Source: Actinobacteria bacterium UBA6100
GTDB lineage: Bacteria; Actinomycetota; Coriobacteriia; Anaerosomatales; Anaerosomataceae
Length of the DNA: 64,000 nucleotides
Direction: 5' to 3'
Assembly: GCA_002423585.1 (NCBI GenBank)
Contig: DIWS01000005.1
Location: forward strand, 1 to 64,000
Shown piece after piece: positions 50,898 to 59,120 of the stretch. The notes beneath the pieces are model-generated. The model saw only the letters and a list, made by a program, of their open reading frames with translations. It was not told the origin of the DNA and did no database searches. Made by a program: the position numbers and the translations under genes. Each line of letters starts with the position of its first letter. The stretch's first letter is position 1.

Positions 50898-51788
50898 CTA
50901 CGCGCGCTTGAGCTCCCAACACACCCGGACGTCGCGGACGTTGAAGCCCGCGTCGAGATACATCGCCATCGCGCGCTTGCTGAAGGTGCTCACCGAGAGG
51001 ATCACCGACGACCGGCCGTCATGCCCCGCCGCGAGCAAAGCCGCGCGCAGGAGTGCCCTGCCGAGCCCCACATGCTGGTCGGAGGGCAACACCGCGAGCG
51101 TCTCGATCTCGGCCTCGAACTGGTTCTCCGCATCGCCGACCGTCATCACCACGCCCGCCGGCGAGCCGCCGCGATACGCGATCAACGTCCCGTCCTTGAT
51201 CACCTCAGGCCGCGCCAGCAACTCGGCTGCACGCTGGGGCGACAGATCGGAGTGTCCGGGGTAGCCGCGGTACGCGGCGTTCACCACATGCGCCCAGTCG
51301 GTAGAGACGGTGGGCAGTGCCCGGGCGAGCATCGTCTCGGCCGGAAGCTCCGGCTCGCTCACCGCCGTGGGGCTCGGGTGCAGCATGACGTACGCGCGCC
51401 GGCTCTCGACGAACCCTGCCGAGACGAGGACGTCGGAGACCTCGTCCGGATGCTCGGGCAGGAAGTGACAGACGCGCGGGACCGACGCGGGTACGCGCGC
51501 GAGGACCGCCTCGATGAGTGCCGGATACAGAGCGGGGTCGATCGCGTGGAGAACGCGGAACCGTGCGTGCCCGTCGCCGTTGAGCAGCACCGATGCCGCG
51601 CCGTGCGGCGCATCGAACTGGTCGAGCGCGAGGACCGCGGGCTCTGCGGCCGGATCGAAGCCGGCGAGTTCGTCGTGCGCGATGCCTGACTCCCCGTGCG
51701 CTGCCCCGAAGGTGCGCGCGTAGTCGAGGAAGGTACCGGCACATGCCGCATCGACACTCACGAGCCGGATGCCCTCGAGTGCGGTCAT
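50898..51788 (-). CDS. GNAT family N-acetyltransferase
   Basis: 296 residues from the ATG at 51788, with GGGGAG upstream. Two GNAT-like halves are visible; the C-terminal one has IETLAVLPSDQHVGLGRALLRAALLAAG (acetyl-CoA loop) and LSVSTFSKRAMAMYLDAGFNVRD. The N-terminal half (about 1-145) is a degenerate GNAT domain. The acceptor is unknown. Confidence 0.85.
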   Translation of the reverse strand: MTALEGIRLVSVDAACAGTFLDYARTFGAAHGESGIAHDELAGFDPAAEPAVLALDQFDAPHGAASVLLNGDGHARFRVLHAIDPALYPALIEAVLARVPASVPRVCHFLPEHPDEVSDVLVSAGFVESRRAYVMLHPSPTAVSEPELPAETMLARALPTVSTDWAHVVNAAYRGYPGHSDLSPQRAAELLARPEVIKDGTLIAYRGGSPAGVVMTVGDAENQFEAEIETLAVLPSDQHVGLGRALLRAALLAAGHDGRSSVILSVSTFSKRAMAMYLDAGFNVRDVRVCWELKRA

Positions 51789-51865
51789 CGCTCCCCCCAG
51801 TCCACCTCGGCGCCCCTCAGCACCGAGGACAATCATAAGGGTGACGCAGCCCGCCGAGAAGAGGG

Positions 51866-52453
51866 TCAGGCGGCCGGCGTCCCCGCCACCGGCTCCCCTG
51901 CCACAAGCAGCTCATGATGTGATGCGTTCATGGCTGCGAGCCGCTGGGTCCAGAAGGCATTGTCAGTGAGCGGCGTCTGCGCCTCGTCCTCATCGAACTC
52001 GAACTGTGTCCAGCTATAGGCCGCCTCGAGGAAGACCGTCTTGGTGATGCCGGCGATCTCCTTGACCTCGACACGATGGCCGTCGACGTAGTCACGCAGC
52101 CGGAAACCGCCGTTCTCCATGGCCGAGTAGTGCAGCACGGTATTGCGGGTGAGGCGCGGTGTGTCGCGAACGATCTCGGGACAGTAGATGAAGGACCGCA
52201 CCCGGGCGCCGGTCGACGGCGTCGCCCGCTTCGCGCGCGAAGCTGCGGTGTGCTCGGCGGCAAGCGCGCCGGCAAGGCGCCAATTGTCTCGCGGCGTGCA
52301 GGCGATCTTGCCCTGCGACTCGAGCTTACGGAGCGCCGCGTTGATCACGGGCCCGGTCACTTCCACACCTTCGGCGGTCAGCAAGCTCACGATCTCGCTC
52401 GCCTGAGCCGGTCCGTGCGCATCGATGACGGCGAGGATCGCTTCTCCGTCCAT
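51866..52453 (-). CDS. Putative winged-helix protein of unknown function
   Basis: 195 residues from the ATG at 52453 with GGAGG upstream. Residues 1-60 look like a winged helix (EAILAVIDAHGPAQASEIVSLLTAEGVEVTGPVINAALRKLESQGKI). The rest (90-185) is unrecognised and includes TVLHYSAMENGGFRLRDYV and LTDNAFWTQRLAAMNASHHELL. It lies just past the DUF1016 nuclease gene and the MazF scar. Confidence 0.7.
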   Translation of the reverse strand: MDGEAILAVIDAHGPAQASEIVSLLTAEGVEVTGPVINAALRKLESQGKIACTPRDNWRLAGALAAEHTAASRAKRATPSTGARVRSFIYCPEIVRDTPRLTRNTVLHYSAMENGGFRLRDYVDGHRVEVKEIAGITKTVFLEAAYSWTQFEFDEDEAQTPLTDNAFWTQRLAAMNASHHELLVAGEPVAGTPAA

Positions 52454-52526
52454 GGCAAACACCTCCAAGGGTCTCCCCCTGAGTATGCGCCCGAAACGAG
52501 GTGCGTGCCGGATGGGTCTTGGGCGG

Positions 52527-52577
52527 CCAGCGGCCGAGGACGATATCGATGCCGAACAGCACGAGATCAAGATCACA
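52527..52577 (-). pseudogene. MazF C-terminal scar
   Basis: The frame reads CDLDLVLFGIDIVLGRW. The intact MazF at 54428-54769 ends KLDLVLYGIDIVLGR, so 13 of 14 comparable residues match while many third codon positions differ, indicating a diverged paralogue rather than a recent copy. The frame is closed by a TGA at 52580 and there is no toxin body upstream; the DUF1016 gene takes its place. Confidence 0.75.
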
Positions 52578-53604
52578 TCAATCCATCCCCAAGGGCGTCA
52601 ACCGCCTCCCTCAGCCGGCTCTGCATTCGCTCCCGAATCGGCTCGGTGATGTAGCGCGCCGCCCGAATCTCCCCGTCGTTCAGGCCGAGGAGTCGCGCCT
52701 GCTGCGGGCCCCTGTCGGTGCAGAGGATGAGTCCGACCGGCGCTTCATCGGCCGGCCCTCGTTCGTTGGCATCGAGCCACCGCAGATAGAGGAGCATCTG
52801 ACCGTAGTCGCTGGGCTGCAACTTGCGGGTCTTCAGCTCAACCGCCACGAAGCAACGCATGCCGAGATGGTAGAAGAGCAGATCCAGGTAGTAATCGTCG
52901 CCGTCCACTGTGATGCGCTTCTGCCGGTCTACGAACGCGAAGCCGCCACCGAGTTCGACGATGAAGCGCCACATATCGTCGAGGATCGCGCGCTCGAACA
53001 CCGCCTCCGAATGCGAAGGCGGCAATTCGAGGAAGTCCAACACGTACGGTTCGCGGAAGACGAGACCGGGGGCCAAGCCGGTGTGGCGCAGCGCGGCGAG
53101 CTCCTCCTCGAGTCCGTTGACGCCTCCCCGGGCCTCGATCGTGCGCTCGTAGAGCTTGTCGTCGATCTTCGCGCGGAGCGTGCGCTTCGACCAGCGTTCG
53201 TGCGCGGCGAACGTGAGGTAGAAGTCGCGTTTGTGCTGGTCGGATAGGCCGAGCGCGATGCAGATGCTGGTCCATGGCAATTGTTGCGCCACTGGCGCGA
53301 CAATTGCCTCGTCGGGCCAAACCTCCGCGAACTGGACCATTCGGAGCAGGTTGCTCCTGCTGTACCCCCGCCCGTACCGCTCCGTCAACCGCTCCGCGAG
53401 CCGCTTCACCACCGCCTGACCGTACTCCGCCCGCTCGCCGCCGAGAACGTCCTCACGGATACGCTTGCCGATGCTCCAGTAGAGCATCACGAGCTCGCTG
53501 TTCACGGCCGCTGCGGCGCGCGTGCGGGCGGCCTCGATCAGACCGCTGATGCCGCCAAGCAGCGCCCGATCATCATCGGGCGACTCGAGCAGGTTCGCAG
53601 GCAC
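52573..53604 (-). CDS. DUF1016/YhcG-type PD-(D/E)XK nuclease family protein
   Basis: 343 residues from the GTG at 53604 (GAGGAG upstream). The N-terminal domain has AVNSELVMLYWSIGKRIREDV, YGQAVVKRLAERLTERYGRGYSRSNLLRMVQF; the C-terminal nuclease domain has EPYVLDFLELP, RITVDGDDYYLDLLFYHLGMRCFVAVELKTRKL with a D-(x)-ELK core, and QMLLYLRWLDANER. YhcG-like proteins often sit in defence or restriction islands. The last codons abut a MazF tail remnant. Confidence 0.9.
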   Translation of the reverse strand: MPANLLESPDDDRALLGGISGLIEAARTRAAAAVNSELVMLYWSIGKRIREDVLGGERAEYGQAVVKRLAERLTERYGRGYSRSNLLRMVQFAEVWPDEAIVAPVAQQLPWTSICIALGLSDQHKRDFYLTFAAHERWSKRTLRAKIDDKLYERTIEARGGVNGLEEELAALRHTGLAPGLVFREPYVLDFLELPPSHSEAVFERAILDDMWRFIVELGGGFAFVDRQKRITVDGDDYYLDLLFYHLGMRCFVAVELKTRKLQPSDYGQMLLYLRWLDANERGPADEAPVGLILCTDRGPQQARLLGLNDGEIRAARYITEPIRERMQSRLREAVDALGDGLM

Positions 53605-53683
53605 GGGGAGCTCCTCTCGCAACAGACCAGAGGAGCGTACAGCCGGGACCTCAACTCCCCGTGCATCGGATCGTAACCGGACC

Positions 53684-54382
53684 TCACTCCGCCCCACGCG
53701 ACGTCACGCTGAGCGTGTGCGCCGCCGAGAGTGGCTCCGGCACGCGGTGGCGCCCGCTCGACCACACGAGCGCAAGCGTCACGGAGCTTCCGAGATCGGC
53801 GAGGTGGCCGGGCGACACGTACACCGGCTTGGAGCCCGCCTTGAGGCGCACCGCCGCGCCCTCGGCGCCCCACTCCTTGGTGAGCACGTAGAAGTCGCCG
53901 CGATGCGGACCGGGCGCGTGGTCGATCGCATGGAACGGCGTCTTGGGCACGCCCACGGTGGGCACGTCGAGCAGGACGCCCACGTGCGACGCGAGCCCGC
54001 ACCCGCGCTCGTGCACCACGCCGTGACCGTCGCAGAACACGAGGCCGGGTTCCAAGCCGAGACTCATCAGCGCTTCGATGGTGAGCCGCCCCTCCCGGAA
54101 GGCAAGGTAGCCGCGCTTGTACGGGATGTCCGGCTCGCCCTCGATAACGGCGGTGGCGAGCACGCGGAACTCGCGGTCCATCGCCACGGCCACGGCCCAT
54201 GCGCGCGTGCCGTCCTTGCTGTACGCCACGTCCACGCCGGCGGCGATCGCCGGGCTGCCGGGGCCTTCGGCGGGAAGCGGGTGGAGGACCACGGCGGCGG
54301 CAAGCCGCTTCTGGACCGCGTCGGCCTCGCCGTGGGTGATGATCCACGGGTGCGTGAGGCTCGTTCTCAGGTGAAGCGGCAT
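53684..54382 (-). CDS. nfi: Endonuclease V (deoxyinosine-specific)
   Basis: 232 residues from the ATG at 54382; an ATG at 54388 is equally in frame. Family motifs: IAAGVDVAYSKDGTRAWAVAV with the first catalytic aspartate, DIPYKRGYLAFREG, LVFCDGHGVVHERGCGLASHVG, VGVPKTPFH and KPVYVSPGHLADL. It nicks DNA 3' to hypoxanthine, repairing deaminated adenine. GGGAGG is the ribosome site. Confidence 0.95.
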   Translation of the reverse strand: MPLHLRTSLTHPWIITHGEADAVQKRLAAAVVLHPLPAEGPGSPAIAAGVDVAYSKDGTRAWAVAVAMDREFRVLATAVIEGEPDIPYKRGYLAFREGRLTIEALMSLGLEPGLVFCDGHGVVHERGCGLASHVGVLLDVPTVGVPKTPFHAIDHAPGPHRGDFYVLTKEWGAEGAAVRLKAGSKPVYVSPGHLADLGSSVTLALVWSSGRHRVPEPLSAAHTLSVTSRGAE

Positions 54383-54427
54383 GGGCATTGCCTCCCGATG
54401 AGAACGTACCCGAGGAGGATGCGCCCG

Positions 54428-54769
54428 CTATCTGCCGAGGACGATGTCGATCCCGTAGAGCACCAGATCGAGCTTGTGCGCGGGCAGCACTCCGACGCGC
54501 TCGGTGAGCACGGCGCGATCGAGCGTGATCACCTGTGAGACGTTAGCGACGGAGTCCCTTGGCAGACCCGTGGCAGCCGCATCGAGCAGCACGTTTCCCG
54601 GCGCGTCTGCCCAGCGCAGGTTGCTCGTGAGAGGTACGCAGAACACGGTGGAGATTCGGCTGCGGTTGAACGAGTCGCCCTGCACCACCACGACAGGCCG
54701 GCGGAAGCCGGGAGCCGAACCAACGGGATCGCCAAGGTCGGCCCACCAGACCTCGCCTTGCGCGATCAC
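54428..54769 (-). CDS. MazF-family endoribonuclease toxin (first MazEF)
   Basis: 113 residues. The MazF pattern is QGEVWWADLGDPVGSAPGFRRPVVVVQGDSFN, the CcdB/MazF barrel, TVFCVPLTSNL, and the terminal KLDLVLYGIDIVLGR. Its ATG overlaps the antitoxin stop by four bases (ATGA). Confidence 0.93.
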   Translation of the reverse strand: MIAQGEVWWADLGDPVGSAPGFRRPVVVVQGDSFNRSRISTVFCVPLTSNLRWADAPGNVLLDAAATGLPRDSVANVSQVITLDRAVLTERVGVLPAHKLDLVLYGIDIVLGR

Positions 54770-55002
54770 CAGTCGGTCCGCTCGAGAGCACGCCGCGCCG
54801 CCTCCGTGCCGAAAGCGCGGTCTTCGACCTGCACGTCCGACCAGACCTCATCGAGCGCCTTGGTCACGCTGTCCGCCGAGTGACGCGCCACGTACTCACG
54901 AACCGCCCTGCTGTAGAGCTGGCTGCGCGACTGGCCAAGCTCGTGCGCGAGCGCATCTGCAACCGCGAAGAGGTCGTCGGGTATCGAGATGGCTGTCTTC
55001 AT
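54766..55002 (-). CDS. Ribbon-helix-helix antitoxin (first MazEF)
   Basis: 78 residues from the ATG at 55002. RHH strand-helix-helix: KTAISIPDDLFAVADALAHELGQSRSQLYSRAVREYVARH. The C-terminus (VQVEDRAFGTEAARRALERTDW) should contact MazF. The transcript looks leaderless, with a -10 box ending six bases before the start. Confidence 0.9.
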   Translation of the reverse strand: MKTAISIPDDLFAVADALAHELGQSRSQLYSRAVREYVARHSADSVTKALDEVWSDVQVEDRAFGTEAARRALERTDW

Positions 55003-55014
55003 ACCGAAAGTATA
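55001..55014 (-). promoter_or_regulatory. -10/operator of the first MazEF pair
   Basis: TATACT (minus strand, 55014-55009) overlaps an ATAC-CGAAA-GTAT inverted repeat at 55001-55013 that touches the start codon. Binding of the antitoxin there would block transcription directly. Confidence 0.55.
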
Positions 55015-55156
55015 ACCCATGGGCATCCCCAATGTCGGCTTGCGAGTGGTCAACGCCAACGAAGCTCCCTACTGGGCATCGCAGCTCCTCCGCCGAAGAT
55101 GGAGCGAGCGTAGCGCCCGGATGCTAGCGGGAGCTGAACGGAATCCAAACGCCAGT

Positions 55157-55492
55157 TCAGAAGATGCAGGAATCGAGGATCGCGAGCGTCTCGGCCAGAA
55201 CGGGGTCTGAGGCCTTCCCGATCTGCTTCATGCGCCGAGTGCGGTAGTCGATCGACTTGACCTGTTCGACCATCACACAGCCGTCCACGTCTTCGCCTGT
55301 GGGGATGCGTACGTGGAAGGGGAATGCGCGGTCCGTGCGGGTGATGGGACAGACGATGCACAGGCCGGTGCCCGAGTTGAACAGATCGTTGCTCACCACA
55401 AGCGCCGGCCGACGTCCCTGCTGCTCATGACCTGCCTGGGGGTCGAACGAGACCGCCACGTAGTCGCCCTTGCACGGAACGTAGGCGCTCAT
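55157..55492 (-). CDS. mazF: MazF-family endoribonuclease toxin (second MazEF)
   Basis: 111 residues, starting right after the antitoxin stop. Motifs: KGDYVAVSFDPQAGHEQQGRRPALVVSNDLFN, CIVCPITRTDRAFPFHV, VMVEQVKSIDYRTRR and the closing LAILDSCIF. This matches the E. coli/Bacillus MazF type better than the first pair does. Confidence 0.94.
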   Translation of the reverse strand: MSAYVPCKGDYVAVSFDPQAGHEQQGRRPALVVSNDLFNSGTGLCIVCPITRTDRAFPFHVRIPTGEDVDGCVMVEQVKSIDYRTRRMKQIGKASDPVLAETLAILDSCIF

Positions 55493-55741
55493 CTACCAGA
55501 CCTCGCGGCCGGAGGGAGGCCCCCAGTCGACCTCGTGCGGCGTGTAGTCCTCGGGAATCTCGCTCACGAGCTGGGTGAGGTCGACGCCGCCGCGCACCCG
55601 CCGAGCGGGCACGATGACGATCTCGCGCTCGCGGACGCTCACGTCCACCGCGTCGCCCACGGCGATACCGGCGGCGGCAAGCACGTCCTTGCTCAGCCTA
55701 AGGCCCTGACTGTTGCCCCACTTCTGCACTCTGGTGATCAC
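55493..55741 (-). CDS. mazE: MazE-type antitoxin (second MazEF)
   Basis: 82 residues. AbrB-fold SpoVT/MazE start: MITRVQKWGNSQGLRLSKDVLAAAGIAVGDAVDVSVREREIVIVPARR. The C-terminal tail (IPEDYTPHEVDWGPPSGREVW) is the usual toxin-binding extension. Its fold differs from the RHH antitoxin of the first pair. Confidence 0.94.
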   Translation of the reverse strand: MITRVQKWGNSQGLRLSKDVLAAAGIAVGDAVDVSVREREIVIVPARRVRGGVDLTQLVSEIPEDYTPHEVDWGPPSGREVW

Positions 55742-55908
55742 CGTGACTCCCTGGGTGGGCTATCCCGAGTATAGCCCCGTGGCGGGGTGCGCGCCACCGA
55801 GATGAGGGTAGCGGGAGGGACGAAGCGGAATGTCAGCGGAGGCTAAACGGAGGCCGGAAGTCCACTCTGAAGCGAAGGAAGAGCACGGGCTTCAGAGCAG
55901 GTTGCCGC

Positions 55909-55937
55909 TTGATCCGCGTCAGACCTAGCCGTACAAT
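55909..55937 (+). promoter_or_regulatory. Promoter of the C5 methyltransferase gene
   Basis: TTGATC (55909-55914), a 17-base spacer, TACAAT (55932-55937). The start codon is 36 bases downstream. The -35 box itself contains GATC, the predicted target site of the methylase, so methylation could feed back on the promoter. Confidence 0.65.
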
Positions 55938-55973
55938 GTGAACATGTGTTCGCCCGAATGAGAGGCACCCTCC

Positions 55974-57299
55974 GTGACCGAATCCCCCAAGTTCCGAGTT
56001 GCCGAGCTGTTCGCCGGCGTCGGCGGCTTTCGGCTGGGACTCGAGAAGAGCGGGTGGCAGGTTGTCTGGAGCAACCAGTGGGAGCCATCGACCATCGAGC
56101 AGCATGCCTCGAAGTGCTACGAGGCCCGCTTCGGGCCGGAGGGACACGTATGCGAGGACATTGAGAAGGTGGTCACAGCTCCGAACGCGAAGTTAGCTAT
56201 TCCTGACTTCGACCTTCTCGTCGGGGGGTTCCCTTGCCAGGACTACTCCGTGGCAAAGCCACTCTCCATGGCCGACGGAATCACTGGGAAGAAGGGCGTG
56301 TTGTGGTGGTCGATCTACGACATGCTCGATCTCAAGCGACCCCCACATGTCCTGCTGGAGAACGTTGACCGTCTGCTGAAGTCCCCCGCTGCGCAGCGGG
56401 GACGCGACTTCGCGATCATTCTCTCGTGCCTGGCGCAGCTTGGCTATGTGGCCGAGTGGCGAGTCGTGAACGCTGCCGATTACGGATTCCCGCAGCGACG
56501 TCGCAGGGTGTTTCTCTATGCTCAGCAACTGGACCACTGCGGGTATGCATGGAAGCCCCTGGACCGCATGTACGTGTCGGGCGTGATGGCCAAGTCGCTG
56601 CGTGTGTCCAAGGTGGGTGTCGATGTGGAGCTCAGGGCCGAGAAAGAGCGGACGCCCGAGCCTGACATGCCGCCGCTCGACCCGAATCCCTACGACGTCA
56701 GCGAGCGATTCGGGGTCGGTCTGTCCAAGTCCCCATTCCTTAGGGCCGGGGTGATGATTGAAGGTCGGGTCTGGACGCGAGATGTGACTCCGGTGCACAC
56801 CGGCAAGAGGGTCTACCTGAGCGATGTCGTTTCAAGGACCGCCCATGTCCCGGAGCAGTTCTTCGTTTCGCCCGACCGCATCGGTCAATGGAAGCGTCTC
56901 AAGGATGCGAAGTCGGAGCCGCGCATCGACAAGAAGACCGGGCATGAGTACCGCTATTCCGAAGGCGGCATGTCCTTTCCGGACCCGTTGGATCGCCCCG
57001 CCCGGACTATCCTGACCGGCGAAGGCGGCACGTCCCCGTCCCGCTTCAAGCACGTGATCGAGGACCCCGCCACGGGACAGCTCCGCAGACTGGTGCCCGA
57101 GGAACTCGAGGAGCTCAACGGCTTCCCGCGAGGCTGGACTGACACCGGTATGACTGACGGAAAGCGAGCGTTCATGATGGGGAACGCTCTGGTTGTGGGT
57201 GTCGTTGCACGAATCGGCAAGGCGATCAGGGCCGAGGCCGTAACGTGCTCGGGCGAGAAGGCAACACACCGTGGCGAGTCAACTCGGACCGATTCCTGA
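55974..57299 (+). CDS. DNA (cytosine-5) methyltransferase
   Basis: 441 residues from the GTG at 55974. C5-methylase motifs: motif I ELFAGVGGFRLGLEK (AdoMet site), motif IV GGFPCQDYS with catalytic C88, motif VI LLENVDRLL, motif VIII QRRRRVF, and motif X GNALVVGVVARI near the end. The target-recognition domain lies between about 210 and 340. It is flanked by vsr, which overlaps its end by 29 bases, and by a Sau3AI/MutH-type nuclease gene, so GATC is the likely target (inference). Confidence 0.95.
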   Translation: MTESPKFRVAELFAGVGGFRLGLEKSGWQVVWSNQWEPSTIEQHASKCYEARFGPEGHVCEDIEKVVTAPNAKLAIPDFDLLVGGFPCQDYSVAKPLSMADGITGKKGVLWWSIYDMLDLKRPPHVLLENVDRLLKSPAAQRGRDFAIILSCLAQLGYVAEWRVVNAADYGFPQRRRRVFLYAQQLDHCGYAWKPLDRMYVSGVMAKSLRVSKVGVDVELRAEKERTPEPDMPPLDPNPYDVSERFGVGLSKSPFLRAGVMIEGRVWTRDVTPVHTGKRVYLSDVVSRTAHVPEQFFVSPDRIGQWKRLKDAKSEPRIDKKTGHEYRYSEGGMSFPDPLDRPARTILTGEGGTSPSRFKHVIEDPATGQLRRLVPEELEELNGFPRGWTDTGMTDGKRAFMMGNALVVGVVARIGKAIRAEAVTCSGEKATHRGESTRTDS

Positions 57300-57705
57300 A
57301 CCCACCTCCCCCGCGGTCTCCAAGTCGATGCGGGGCAACCGGGGGAAGAACACCGCGCCCGAACTGACCCTACGTCGATTACTCCGAGAAGCCGGCTACC
57401 CAGGCTATAGACTCCACTGGAAGAAGGCGCCCGGACATCCCGACATCGCCTACCCAGGCCGCAAGGTCGCCATCTTCGTCAACGGGTGTTTCTGGCATCG
57501 CTGTCCGCACTGCCAACCGGCTGAGCCGAAGAGTCATTCGGAGTTCTGGCAGCGGAAGTTCGAGCTCAATCGCGAGCGCGACGCGCGGAAGCGGCGAGAG
57601 CTCGAGGATGCAGGATGGACTGTCGTGACTGTTTGGGAGTGTCGTCTCAAGCAGGCTGCCGAGGAGGTGGTCATCTCCTTGGCGCGAGTACTCGAACAGC
57701 GCTAG
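57271..57705 (+). CDS. vsr: Very short patch repair endonuclease (Vsr)
   Basis: 144 residues from the GTG at 57271. Vsr landmarks: SKSMRGNRGKNTAPELTLRRLLREAG, GHPDIAYPGRKVAIFVNGCFWHRCPHC with catalytic D58 and H76 and zinc-site Cys/His, and AGWTVVTVWECRLK. It nicks at T:G mismatches formed when 5-methylcytosine deaminates. Overlap with the methylase ensures the two are made together. It converges with the restriction gene. Confidence 0.95.
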   Translation: MASQLGPIPEPTSPAVSKSMRGNRGKNTAPELTLRRLLREAGYPGYRLHWKKAPGHPDIAYPGRKVAIFVNGCFWHRCPHCQPAEPKSHSEFWQRKFELNRERDARKRRELEDAGWTVVTVWECRLKQAAEEVVISLARVLEQR

Positions 57706-59048
57706 CTGTCCTGCGTGCCCACAAGGTGTCGGGCGACGTACGACTGGTTCAGCCAGAATGATTTGCGAACCGCCAGCCCCCCGCCGGGAGTGGGCACAAG
57801 GTCATGACTGTCGCGGCCGTGAGGTCGCACGTGGCAGACCTCGTTGTCGCTGCTTCTTGGCAGGTAGTCCGTCTTGTCCTCTCGAATCAGTTCAACCGTT
57901 CGCTCGAAACACTCGCGCGCGTGATACTCGACATCGTGCGTTGGCGGGGTCCAGAACTGAGTGCGAATCAGCGTCGGCACACCCTTCTCATCGAGCTGAT
58001 AGACAACGAAGAAGAACCGGCGTGTCAGCTGACCGCGAAGGTCCGACGATTCCCACTGTTGCTCCACGAGATCACAGTAGTCGAAAGCGGGAAACGAGAC
58101 CGCTTCCTTTGGAGTGCCGTTCGGTTTGAGTCTGATAGTGCGGACAACCAATCCCGCTTTCTCAAACTCGGCAACCTTCTTGTCTGCGGCGATGCCGAGG
58201 ATCCGCTTCGTCAGGACTGCGTAGAAGTTCTTCGCGCCTCGCTTGATGCGAACGCCCAACCTCGACGCGATCTCATCGGCCGTCAGTCCGATGTAGGGCA
58301 GGAATCGGCCGTGCACAATGTCCTCGAAAGTCCCGCCTGAACGCAACTCGCTTGCAGAAACCGCGGCCTGACGATCAAGGCTATCCGCGATGATCGAGTT
58401 CATGTAGCTGGCCTTGAGCGAGAGTGCTCTGGGCTTAGCCGGCTCAGTGGAGAAAGGCTGCCCCCGACGGTCGGCACCGGTCGCGCCCTTAGTGCAGGCG
58501 GCCAGGTACAGGGTATCGCCCTCCGAGATTTCGTGGGCGCGGCCCTGGCGCACCTTGTCGACGATCTTCTGCCAGTCATCCCTGATGACTTCAAGATCAG
58601 CTTCCGGGAACTCCCACAAGCGAACGATCTTGACGACGAAGTCGCGCGGATCACAACCTTCTTCATGGAGGTAGAACACGAGCAAGAGGTGGGCGTTCTT
58701 CCGAAGGAAGGAGCTTCTCTCCCACTCCTCGGATACGATCGTCATGTAATCGATCATGCCGAGGACAAGTCGCTCCTTTGCGACAAGTCGCCTCCCTGAG
58801 CGGCGAAGCGGAGTGGCCTTCAGCTCGACTCCCGCCGCGGCGAAGTCAGGCTCAGGTCGGTTGTTGGGCTCATAGCCGAAGTAGTGTCGCTCTAAGGTGG
58901 TACCGAACCCGCCCTTGTGGCTGGAGAAGTCGATAACCTCGGGAAGGGTATCGAGGACCTCACGCAGCGAATGGCCGACCAGTTGCTCGGCGTACGCGAC
59001 GATGGACGCGCGATTGGCTGGATCGTATCGCTGGCCTGCTTCTTCCAT
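57702..59048 (-). CDS. Sau3AI/MutH-type restriction endonuclease
   Basis: 448 residues from the ATG at 59048 (GGAGGTG upstream); the longer frame is rejected. The MutH-fold catalytic set is clear: E53 in TTLERHYFGYEPNNRPEPDF, D68, and E75-x-K77 in GVELKATPL, with spacing nearly that of E. coli MutH (56, 70, 77, 79). A second MutH-like half (about 235-420, EDIVHGRFLPYIGLTADEIASRLGV) is present as in Sau3AI, where it acts as an allosteric site. Predicted to cut unmethylated GATC. Confidence 0.92.
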   Translation of the reverse strand: MEEAGQRYDPANRASIVAYAEQLVGHSLREVLDTLPEVIDFSSHKGGFGTTLERHYFGYEPNNRPEPDFAAAGVELKATPLRRSGRRLVAKERLVLGMIDYMTIVSEEWERSSFLRKNAHLLLVFYLHEEGCDPRDFVVKIVRLWEFPEADLEVIRDDWQKIVDKVRQGRAHEISEGDTLYLAACTKGATGADRRGQPFSTEPAKPRALSLKASYMNSIIADSLDRQAAVSASELRSGGTFEDIVHGRFLPYIGLTADEIASRLGVRIKRGAKNFYAVLTKRILGIAADKKVAEFEKAGLVVRTIRLKPNGTPKEAVSFPAFDYCDLVEQQWESSDLRGQLTRRFFFVVYQLDEKGVPTLIRTQFWTPPTHDVEYHARECFERTVELIREDKTDYLPRSSDNEVCHVRPHGRDSHDLVPTPGGGLAVRKSFWLNQSYVARHLVGTQDS

Positions 59049-59120
59049 GACACCTCCGGAGACAAGGGTACACCAGTACTTCGCCGTGCCTGGGTACACA
59101 CCCTTTCGGGGGTGGTTCGC

